Source: Streptomyces sp. TSRI0281 (GTDB lineage Bacteria > Actinomycetota > Actinomycetes > Streptomycetales > Streptomycetaceae). Taken from it: a stretch of 64,000 nucleotides of DNA. This document shows, in pieces, positions 57,408 to 64,000 of the stretch. How positions within the stretch are numbered: the stretch's first letter is position 1; each line of letters begins with the position of its first letter. The notes under the pieces are model-generated. The model did not search any database. It was not told where the DNA came from and worked only from the letters and a program-made list of their open reading frames with translations. The translations under genes and the position numbers were made by a program. Location of the stretch: NCBI RefSeq assembly GCF_001905125.1, contig NZ_LWLE01000038.1, positions 151,320 through 215,319 of the forward strand, in the 5' to 3' direction.

Positions 57408-58364
57408 ATGGCCACGAACGCGATCGACCAGACCCGCCGGATGCTCTCCCTGGTGACGTATCTGCGCGAGCGCCCCGGCGCGCACGTCCAGGACGTGGCC
57501 CGCGCCTTCGGGATCACCGAGGACGAGCTGATCTCGGACCTCGATGTGCTCCCCATGTGCGGGACCAGTTTCCGGGGCGGGGACCTGCTGGACATCGACA
57601 CCGACGGTGACCGCATCTGGTGGCACAACCCCGACGACGTGGCCGAGCCGCTGCGGCTCGCCGCCGACGAGGCCACCGCCCTGCTCGTCGCGGCACGTGC
57701 CGTGGCGACCCTGCCCGGACTGCGCGAGAGCGACCGGCTGGCCCTGGTGCGGGCGACCGCCAAGCTGGAGACGGCGGCCGGTGAGGTCGGGGCCGCGAGC
57801 TCCCGGCTCTCGGTGACCTTCGAATCGGAGGGCGGGGTCTTCGCCGATGTCGACCGGGCGATCTCCGAGCGGCGCAGGCTCTGGCTGCGCTACTACTCGC
57901 CCGCCCGCGACGAGCTGACCGAACGCGAGGTGGACCCGATCCGGCTGTTCGCCGTCGGGCACACCTATATGGAGGGCTGGTGCCGGCTCTCCGAGGCCCG
58001 GCGCACCTTCCGGCTGGACCGGGTCGCCGAGATCCGGCTGCTCGACGCCCCGGCCGCGCCGCCGGAACTGGAACTGCGGGACCTGTCGGAAGGGCTGGTG
58101 CAGCCCTCGGCGCAGGACCCGGAGGTCGTCATCGAGGTGGGGCCCGGCGGCCGGTGGGTCGCCGAGTACTACCCGCACGACAGTGCGGAGGAACGCCCCG
58201 ACGGCGGGCTGCGGATCACGCTGCGGACGCCGGACCCGGCCTCGCTGCGCAGGCTCGCGCTGCGGCTGGGCGGCGAAGGCCGCATCGTGTCCCCGCCCGA
58301 ACTGGCGGACAGCGCGCGGCGGGCGGCCCGTGACGCGCTGGCGGCCTACGACGGCGCGGCCTGA
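57408..58364 (+). CDS. pafC: WYL-domain regulator PafC
   Basis: 318-residue partner of PafB with the same layout: winged helix (RRMLSLVTYLRERPGAHVQDVARAFGI), WYL domain (RLWLRYYSPARDELTEREVDPIRLFAVGHTYMEGWCR) and WCX domain. ATG at 57408 starts 12 bases after the pafB stop with GGGGA upstream. The location after pafA is conserved across actinobacteria although PafBC does not act in pupylation itself. Confidence 0.92.
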   Translation: MATNAIDQTRRMLSLVTYLRERPGAHVQDVARAFGITEDELISDLDVLPMCGTSFRGGDLLDIDTDGDRIWWHNPDDVAEPLRLAADEATALLVAARAVATLPGLRESDRLALVRATAKLETAAGEVGAASSRLSVTFESEGGVFADVDRAISERRRLWLRYYSPARDELTEREVDPIRLFAVGHTYMEGWCRLSEARRTFRLDRVAEIRLLDAPAAPPELELRDLSEGLVQPSAQDPEVVIEVGPGGRWVAEYYPHDSAEERPDGGLRITLRTPDPASLRRLALRLGGEGRIVSPPELADSARRAARDALAAYDGAA

Positions 58365-58382
58365 GCGGCGACCGGAGGAGAT

Positions 58383-58682
58383 ATGGATCATATGTCTGTG
58401 ATATCAGGTGTGACGGTGATGGCGGTGCCGTCCTCCGGCCCTGTTCCCGTCCCGGTCCCCGCCGCCGTACGGTTCCGGGCCGCCTGCCCGGACTGCCGCG
58501 GGCGCTTCGAGCTCGCCGCGGACGCCCTGCGTCTCGCGATCGGCGCCAGCCGCCGCACCACGTTCTACTCCTTCACCTGCCCCGAGTGCGACGCCGCGGT
58601 CCGCAAGCCCGCCGGGGAACGCATCATCGAACTCCTCACCGGCGGCGGCGTCTCCACGCTGCGCCTGCACACCGCCCCGTAG
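58383..58682 (+). CDS. Small zinc-ribbon hypothetical protein
   Basis: 99-residue protein with two CxxC pairs: FRAACPDCRGRFEL and YSFTCPECDAAV, spaced like a zinc ribbon. A short proline/valine-rich start precedes it. It may bind nucleic acid or be structural; there is no defined function. GGAGGAG lies six bases before the ATG at 58383, and it starts 18 bases after pafC, so it is probably in the pafBC transcript. Confidence 0.75.
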   Translation: MDHMSVISGVTVMAVPSSGPVPVPVPAAVRFRAACPDCRGRFELAADALRLAIGASRRTTFYSFTCPECDAAVRKPAGERIIELLTGGGVSTLRLHTAP

Positions 58683-58698
58683 GAAGAGGCTCTGCCGC

Positions 58699-58896
58699 AT
58701 GTTCTGGCCCATGCTCGCCATCGCCCTGGGATTCCTGGGCATCGCCGTACTCGGTGTCCTCGCCATCAAGGTGTTCGTCGAAGCGCAGCGGCTGGGCCGT
58801 CAGGTGTCCACCACCACACAGCGCATCAACCGAGCGGCCGAGGACCTCGAACGAGCGGCGACCGACCTCGCCGCCACCGGGGATGCCCTCCGATAG
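58699..58896 (+). CDS. Small one-pass membrane protein upstream of tatA
   Basis: 65-residue protein: one N-terminal membrane helix (MLAIALGFLGIAVLGVLAIKVFV) followed by an amphipathic coiled-coil-like cytosolic helix (EAQRLGRQVSTTTQRINRAAEDLERAATDLA). The layout resembles DUF948-type and TatA/B-like proteins. Function unknown. The ATG follows AGGAAGAGG at somewhat long spacing. A gene of this kind between pafC and tatA recurs in Streptomyces as I recall. Confidence 0.72.
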   Translation: MFWPMLAIALGFLGIAVLGVLAIKVFVEAQRLGRQVSTTTQRINRAAEDLERAATDLAATGDALR

Positions 58897-59112
58897 CAGG
58901 GGCGCGGCCTGATGTTTCTCCACTTCGGGGGGTACGCTGCTGAGGTCGGCCCAGGCAGGGAGGTGCGGGCCGCAATCGGGAGTATGCACAGGCATTGCCT
59001 GACGTTTACCCCTGCGGGTTACGATCGCTGCCAGCGCACAGGTCGGACGTATGTCCTGCCGAACGGGTAGCGAGCCCACCCTCCAGTCGCCTCAGTGAGA
59101 AGGAAGTCGCAC

Positions 59113-59409
59113 ATGATCGGCAATCTGAAGCCCCTCGAGATCGTTCTGATCATCGCTGTCATCCTGCTGCTCTTCGGTGCCAAGAAGCTTCCCGACATGG
59201 CGCGTTCGCTCGGCAAGTCGGCCCGCATCCTCAAGAGCGAGGCCAAGGCCATGAAGAAGGACGACGCCGAGCCGGCGGCGCCCACGACGGAGACCGTCGC
59301 GGACCAGACCCCGCCGCAGTCCACCGCCGCACGCACCATCCAGGCCGCTCCGGGAGATGTCACCAGCTCCCGCCCGGTCAACGAGGCCAAGCCCACCACC
59401 CAGAGCTGA
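59113..59409 (+). CDS. tatA: Sec-independent translocase subunit TatA
   Basis: 98-residue component of the twin-arginine export pathway. It has a short N-terminal membrane helix (PLEIVLIIAVILLLFGAKKLPDMARSLG with the conserved hinge FGAKKLP), an amphipathic helix and a disordered tail. Many TatA copies form the export pore around TatC. ATG at 59113 has AAGGAAG upstream. tatC follows after 49 bases. Confidence 0.95.
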   Translation: MIGNLKPLEIVLIIAVILLLFGAKKLPDMARSLGKSARILKSEAKAMKKDDAEPAAPTTETVADQTPPQSTAARTIQAAPGDVTSSRPVNEAKPTTQS

Positions 59410-59458
59410 CAGCTGACACGCTCCGCCGACAGCTGCTGCACGAGACGAGGGAAGTGGG

Positions 59459-60424
59459 TTGCTCAAGTCTGCCCGCAAGCAGGAGAAGGACGACGAGGGG
59501 CGCATGCCCCTCCTCGATCACCTGCGTGAGCTGCGTAACCGGCTTCTGAAGGCCGTCCTCGCGATCGTCGTGGTGACGATCGTCGCCGCCTTCTTCCAGA
59601 AGGAAATCTACGACTTCCTTCTGCGCCCCCTGCTGAATTCGGTCGGCTGCAAGGACGGCGTGGTCATCGCGATCAACGGGAAACCGTGCGCGCTGCTCAA
59701 GACCGACACCCTGATGGCGCCCTTCACCAACGCCCTCAAGGTCGCGCTGATGTCCGGCGTGCTGATCGCCACCCCGGTCTGGCTCTACCAGCTGTGGGCC
59801 TTCGTCGCGCCGGGACTGCACAACGGCGAGAAGCGGTACGCGTACGGCTTCGCCGTCGTGGGCGCCCCGCTCTTCATCGCCGGTGGCTATCTCGCCTACG
59901 CGATCCTTCCGCAGACGGCCGAGATCATGCTCGGGTTCAGCCCGGAGAACGTACAGAACCAGATCGGGCTCGACAGCTATCTGGATCTGCTCACCCGCAT
60001 GGTGATCGTCTTCGGCCTGGCCTTCGAGCTGCCGCTGCTGCTCATCGCGCTGAACCTGACGGGTGTCGTCTCCGGCAAGCGGATGCTCACCTGGTGGCGC
60101 GGCATGATCGTGGGGCTCACCGCCTTCGCCGCCATCGCGACCCCCGGCGGTGAGCCGGTGTCCATGCTGCTGCTCGCCGGACCGCTCGCGCTGCTGTACT
60201 TCATCGCGGTCGGCTTCTCCCTGCTGAACGACAAGCGGAAGAACCGCAACAACCCCGACGCCGAGCTCGACGACGACGAAGCCTCGCAGCTCGACCTCAC
60301 CCCCGAGGACGTCGGAGGGGTGGAGAACGTGTCCGCCTCGCGCAAGGCCCTCCCGGGACAGGCTTCCGGGGAGTCCGACCGTGCTGACACGCACCGGCTG
60401 AACGGTTACGACGACATCACCTGA
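59459..60424 (+). CDS. tatC: Sec-independent translocase subunit TatC
   Basis: 321-residue six-helix membrane protein that receives twin-arginine signal peptides. Family motifs are MPLLDHLRELRNRL at the N terminus, VWLYQLWAFVAPGL, FGLAFELPLLL and ATPGGEPVSMLLLAGPL. The cytosolic C-terminal 70 residues are acidic and disordered. The start is TTG at 59459 with GAGGGAAG upstream. tatA precedes it. Confidence 0.95.
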   Translation: MLKSARKQEKDDEGRMPLLDHLRELRNRLLKAVLAIVVVTIVAAFFQKEIYDFLLRPLLNSVGCKDGVVIAINGKPCALLKTDTLMAPFTNALKVALMSGVLIATPVWLYQLWAFVAPGLHNGEKRYAYGFAVVGAPLFIAGGYLAYAILPQTAEIMLGFSPENVQNQIGLDSYLDLLTRMVIVFGLAFELPLLLIALNLTGVVSGKRMLTWWRGMIVGLTAFAAIATPGGEPVSMLLLAGPLALLYFIAVGFSLLNDKRKNRNNPDAELDDDEASQLDLTPEDVGGVENVSASRKALPGQASGESDRADTHRLNGYDDIT

Positions 60425-60429
60425 CCTTG

Positions 60430-60435
60430 TAGGGT
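60430..60435 (+). promoter_or_regulatory. -10 element for leaderless lipid kinase mRNA
   Basis: TAGGGT lies seven bases before the GTG at 60443, with no Shine-Dalgarno; it begins just after the tatC stop. Confidence 0.5.
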
Positions 60436-60442
60436 CCGGCGG

Positions 60443-61333
60443 GTGACCAGCGAGATCACTCTTTTCGTCAATCCCACCGCAGGACGCGGCCGGGGCGCGC
60501 ACGCCGCGCAGCCGGCCGCTTCCGCGTTGCGGGACGCCGGATTCTCCGTCCGTACGGTTCTCGGTGAGGACGCCGGCGACGCCCTGCACCGGGCCCGGCA
60601 GGCCGTGGCCGCAGGGACCGGGGCGCTGATAGCCGTGGGCGGGGACGGGCTGATGTCCCTCGCCCTCCAGGCCGTCGCCGGGACGGCGACACCCCTCGGT
60701 GTCGTCGCCGTCGGCACCGGCAACGACTTCGCCCGTGCGCTGGGCCTGCCGATCCAGGACCCGGCCGCCGCCGGACGGCTGGCCGCCGGGGCGCTCAAGT
60801 CCGGGGGCGTGCGCGACATCGACCTCGGCCGGGCCGGGGAGCGGTGGTTCGGGTCGGTGCTCGCCTCCGGCTTCGACTCGCGGGTGAACGACCGGGGCAA
60901 CCGGATGCGCTGGATCGGTGGCCGGTTCACGTACGACCTCGCGATCCTCGCCGAGCTGGCCGCGTTCCGGCCGATCCCGTACCGGATACGGCTGGACGGC
61001 GGCGAAGTCCGGGAGATCGAGGCAACACTGATCGCCGTGGGCAACGGGAGCTCGTACGGCGGCGGCATGCGGATCTGCGCGGACGCCGTGATGGACGACG
61101 GGCTCTTCGACGTCACCGTGGTCGCGGACTGCGGCCGGGCCACGCTGCTCAAGGTGTTCCCGAAGGTCTACCGGGGGACGCACCTGAGCCACCCCAAGGT
61201 CACCGTGCACCGGGTCTCCTCGATCGAGCTGGCGGCGGCCGGTGTGACCGCGTACGCGGACGGTGAACCGCTGGGGCCGCTGCCGCTCACCGCCACCTGT
61301 GTGCCCGGCGCGGTCAGGGTGCTCACCGGGTGA
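60443..61333 (+). CDS. Diacylglycerol kinase-family lipid kinase
   Basis: 296-residue kinase of the DAGK catalytic family (DgkB/YegS-like). The nucleotide loop is VNPTAGRGRG near residue 10; the catalytic/phosphate-binding GGDGL (residue about 68) and GTGNDFARAL (about 93) are intact, and DGLFDVTVV with the C-terminal ADGEPLG are conserved. It probably phosphorylates diacylglycerol or a related lipid at the membrane. GTG start with leaderless promoter spacing. Confidence 0.9.
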   Translation: MTSEITLFVNPTAGRGRGAHAAQPAASALRDAGFSVRTVLGEDAGDALHRARQAVAAGTGALIAVGGDGLMSLALQAVAGTATPLGVVAVGTGNDFARALGLPIQDPAAAGRLAAGALKSGGVRDIDLGRAGERWFGSVLASGFDSRVNDRGNRMRWIGGRFTYDLAILAELAAFRPIPYRIRLDGGEVREIEATLIAVGNGSSYGGGMRICADAVMDDGLFDVTVVADCGRATLLKVFPKVYRGTHLSHPKVTVHRVSSIELAAAGVTAYADGEPLGPLPLTATCVPGAVRVLTG

Positions 61334-61394
61334 ACCGATCGGCGATTCAAAGATCGGGCTGACTGTCGGAGGTGGCGGGTAGGCTCGTATCAAG

Positions 61395-64000
61395 ATGACA
61401 GAGGACCTCTCACCAGCTGAGCGATACCAGGCTTCTCGGGTCCGTGCGGCCGAGCAGGCCACGGCCCTCGGGCCCTTCCGAGACATGTACGAATTCGGAC
61501 TGGACCCGTTCCAGATCGAGGCCTGCCAGGCACTGGAGGCGGGCAAGGGGGTGCTGGTCGCGGCCCCCACCGGGTCGGGCAAGACGATCGTCGGCGAGTT
61601 CGCCGTACACCTGGCGTTGACGCAGGGCCGCAAGTGCTTCTACACCACGCCCATCAAGGCCCTGTCCAACCAGAAGTTCACCGATCTGGTCAAGCGCTAC
61701 GGCGCGGACAAGGTCGGCCTGCTGACCGGGGACAACAGTGTCAACTCGGAGGCACCGGTGGTCGTCATGACCACCGAGGTCCTGCGGAACATGCTGTACG
61801 CGGGCTCCCAGTCCCTGACCGGCCTCGGTTACGTCGTGATGGACGAGGTGCACTACCTCTCCGACCGCTTCCGCGGCGCCGTGTGGGAAGAAGTGATCAT
61901 TCATCTGCCCGAGTCGGTGACTCTGGTGTCCCTCTCGGCGACCGTGTCCAACGCCGAGGAGTTCGGTGACTGGCTGGACACCGTCCGCGGCGACACCGAA
62001 GTGATCGTCTCCGAGCACCGGCCCGTGCCGCTCTGGCAGCACGTCATGGCCGGGCGCAAGATGTACGACCTCTTCGAGGAGGAGACCGACCACGGCGGCC
62101 GCGGCGCCGGACGCCGTGAGGTCAACCCCGATCTCGTCCGGCTGGCCCGGATGGAGAATCAGCGCGGGTACAACCCGCGCGAGCGCCGCCGCGGCAAGAT
62201 GGTGCGCGAGGCGGACCGTGAGCGCGAGCGGCGTCAGCGCAGCCGGATCTGGACGCCGGGCCGCCCCGAGGTCATCGACCGGCTGGACACCGAAGGGCTC
62301 CTGCCCGCCATCACGTTCATCTTCAGCCGGGCCGGCTGCGAGGCCGCCGTACAGCAGTGTCTGCACGCCGGGCTGAGGCTCAATGACGAGGCCAAGCGCC
62401 GCCTGGTGCGGGAGATCGTCGAGGAGCGGACCGCGTCCATCCCCGGCGAGGACCTCCATGTCCTCGGCTACTACGAATGGCTCGAAGGCCTGGAGCGGGG
62501 CATCGCCGCACACCACGCGGGCATGCTGCCGACGTTCAAGGAGGTCGTCGAGGAGCTGTTCGTGCGCGGCCTCGTCAAGGCGGTCTTCGCCACCGAGACG
62601 CTGGCACTCGGCATCAACATGCCGGCGCGCTCGGTGGTGCTGGAGAAGCTGGTCAAGTGGAACGGCGAGCAGCACGCCGACATCACTCCCGGCGAGTACA
62701 CCCAGCTCACCGGCAGGGCCGGACGCCGGGGCATCGACGTCGAGGGCCACGCGGTGGTCCTGTGGCAGCGGGGGATGGACCCGACGGCGCTGGCGGGCCT
62801 CGCGGGTACGCGTACGTATCCGCTGCGCTCCAGCTTCCGCCCCTCGTACAACATGGCGGTGAACCTGGTGCAGCAGTTCGGGCGGCACCGTTCGCGTGAG
62901 CTGCTGGAGACCTCCTTCGCCCAGTTCCAGGCCGACCGGTCCGTCGTCGGGATCTCCCGGCAGGTCCAGCGGAACGAGGAGGGGCTGGAGGGCTACCGGG
63001 AGGGCATGACCTGCCATCTCGGCGACTTCGAGGAGTACGCGCGTATGCGGCGCGACCTCAAGGACCGGGAGACGGAGCTGGCCAAGCAGGGCGCCGCACA
63101 GCGGCGCGCCGCGGCCGCGGCGTCCCTGGAGAAGCTGAAGCCCGGTGACGTCATCCATGTGCCGACCGGCAAGTTCGCCGGGCTGGCGCTGGTGCTGGAT
63201 CCGGGGCTGCCGGCCGGGCGGGCCGACGGGCATCGCGGATTCGACCAGCACGACGGTCCGCGTCCGCTGGTGCTGACCGCCGAGCGGCAGGTCAAGCGGC
63301 TGGCGTCGATCGACTTCCCGGTGCCGGTGGAGGCGCTGGAGCGGATGCGTGTCCCGAAGTCGTTCAATCCGCGCTCGCCGCAGTCGCGCCGTGATCTGGC
63401 GTCCGCGCTGCGGACCAAGGCGGGGCACATCGAGCCGGAGCGGCACCGCAAGCAGCGGGCCGCGGCGGCCGACGACCGGGAGATCACCCGGCTGCGGACC
63501 GAACTGCGCGCGCATCCCTGCCACGGGTGCGACGAGCGGGAGGATCACGCCCGGTGGGCCGAGCGGTACCACCGGCTGCAACGCGACACCCGGCAGCTGG
63601 AGCACCGGATCGAGGGGCGGACGAACACGATCGCCCGGACCTTCGACCGGATCGTCGCGCTGCTCACCGAGCTGGACTACCTCCAGGGCAGCGAGGTCAC
63701 CGACAACGGCAGACGGCTCGCCCGGCTCTACGGTGAGCTGGACCTGCTCGCCAGCGAGTGCCTGCGGGAGGGTGTCTGGGAAGGGCTGAACCCCGCCGAA
63801 CTCGCCGCGTGTGTCTCGGCGTTGGTGTACGAGGCGCGGCAGGCGGACGACGCGGTGGCCCCCAAGCTGCCGTCCGGGCCCGCGAAGACCGCCATGGCCG
63901 AGATGGTCCGTATCTGGGGCCGGCTCGACGCCCTGGAGGAGGACTTCAAGATCAACCAGACCGAGGGCGTCGGACAGCGCGAGCCCGATCTCGGGTTCGC
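61395..64000 (+). CDS. helY: Ski2-like DEAD/DEAH-box RNA helicase, HelY type (3' end beyond window)
   Basis: First 868 residues of a Ski2-like helicase related to mycobacterial HelY. RecA-like core motifs: APTGSGKT (about residue 57), MTTEVLRNML, VMDEVHYLSD, SLSATVSN, ITFIFSRAGCEA, GINMPARSVVLE and QLTGRAGRRG. A basic insertion (NPRERRRGKMVREADRERERR) sits between the two RecA domains. The C-terminal part (DSHCT-like region) starts but is cut by the window end. It probably remodels RNA or RNA-protein complexes. ATG at 61395 follows a TAGGCT about ten bases upstream and has no clear Shine-Dalgarno. The same tatA-tatC-helY order exists in mycobacteria. Confidence 0.9.
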   Translation, partial: MTEDLSPAERYQASRVRAAEQATALGPFRDMYEFGLDPFQIEACQALEAGKGVLVAAPTGSGKTIVGEFAVHLALTQGRKCFYTTPIKALSNQKFTDLVKRYGADKVGLLTGDNSVNSEAPVVVMTTEVLRNMLYAGSQSLTGLGYVVMDEVHYLSDRFRGAVWEEVIIHLPESVTLVSLSATVSNAEEFGDWLDTVRGDTEVIVSEHRPVPLWQHVMAGRKMYDLFEEETDHGGRGAGRREVNPDLVRLARMENQRGYNPRERRRGKMVREADRERERRQRSRIWTPGRPEVIDRLDTEGLLPAITFIFSRAGCEAAVQQCLHAGLRLNDEAKRRLVREIVEERTASIPGEDLHVLGYYEWLEGLERGIAAHHAGMLPTFKEVVEELFVRGLVKAVFATETLALGINMPARSVVLEKLVKWNGEQHADITPGEYTQLTGRAGRRGIDVEGHAVVLWQRGMDPTALAGLAGTRTYPLRSSFRPSYNMAVNLVQQFGRHRSRELLETSFAQFQADRSVVGISRQVQRNEEGLEGYREGMTCHLGDFEEYARMRRDLKDRETELAKQGAAQRRAAAAASLEKLKPGDVIHVPTGKFAGLALVLDPGLPAGRADGHRGFDQHDGPRPLVLTAERQVKRLASIDFPVPVEALERMRVPKSFNPRSPQSRRDLASALRTKAGHIEPERHRKQRAAAADDREITRLRTELRAHPCHGCDEREDHARWAERYHRLQRDTRQLEHRIEGRTNTIARTFDRIVALLTELDYLQGSEVTDNGRRLARLYGELDLLASECLREGVWEGLNPAELAACVSALVYEARQADDAVAPKLPSGPAKTAMAEMVRIWGRLDALEEDFKINQTEGVGQREPDLGF

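Overview
The window is a high-GC actinobacterial chromosome segment that is almost certainly from a Streptomyces. The evidence is the pair of chaplin genes (chpH, chpC), mycothiol genes, a gyl-type glycerol operon under an IclR regulator, a complete Pup-proteasome locus, many GTG and a few TTG starts, and a leucine TTA codon confined to an accessory regulator. From memory, the gene order resembles the S. coelicolor region around SCO1638-SCO1680; this is recall and was not checked by a search.

Layout. 1-3.0 kb: end of an unknown gene, a mycothiol-dependent formaldehyde dehydrogenase with its metallo-hydrolase partner, and an RluA-type pseudouridine synthase. 3.0-6.0 kb: a small accessory patch with five tightly nested small genes facing a TTA-containing XRE regulator plus a DUF397 protein, beside tRNA-Leu(GAG). 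6.0-9.1 kb: an M20 peptidase, then chpH and chpC, which encode aerial-hypha surface proteins. 9.1-15.4 kb: a hypothetical protein, a RecD2-like protein without its ATPase motifs, an aldo/keto reductase, an F420-dependent oxidoreductase and a ferritin-like protein. 15.4-21.5 kb: CorA, the conserved phosphatase/DUF3090/SCO1664-family set next to mshC, and a PAC2 protein. 21.7-29.8 kb: an L-fucose/L-fuconate type catabolic cluster (dehydratase, SDR, sugar ABC transporter, GntR regulator) followed by a luciferase-like oxidoreductase. 29.9-35.0 kb: glpD, glpK, glpF and gylR. 35.2-44.4 kb: metH, a HAD phosphatase, a LuxR-type response regulator, a RecB-like Fe-S nuclease, a site-2 protease and trmI. 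44.4-61.3 kb: ferredoxin, arc, dop, pup, prcB, prcA, a LacI/MFS pair, pafA, two FKBP-type isomerases, pafB, pafC, tatA, tatC and a lipid kinase-like gene. The window ends inside a helY-type helicase.

How the genes work together. The 44.9-58.4 kb block encodes the whole pupylation pathway: Dop prepares Pup, PafA ligates it, ARC unfolds substrates, PrcBA degrades them, and PafBC is the DNA-damage regulator linked to it. MshC makes mycothiol and the first gene uses it for formaldehyde detoxification. The glycerol and fuconate clusters each have a regulator gene whose promoter shares a palindrome with the promoter of the operon it probably controls.

I saw no CRISPR array, insertion sequence, rRNA or secondary-metabolite core gene. 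No wholly new system stands out. The most unusual items are the start-codon-burying hairpin and truncated endonuclease VII gene between pup and prcB, the bldA-type small-gene island, the motif-less RecD2-like protein, and the shared operators of the fucose and glycerol regulons. Starts were chosen by eye from Shine-Dalgarno or TANNNT promoter spacing; nothing here was computed or searched.
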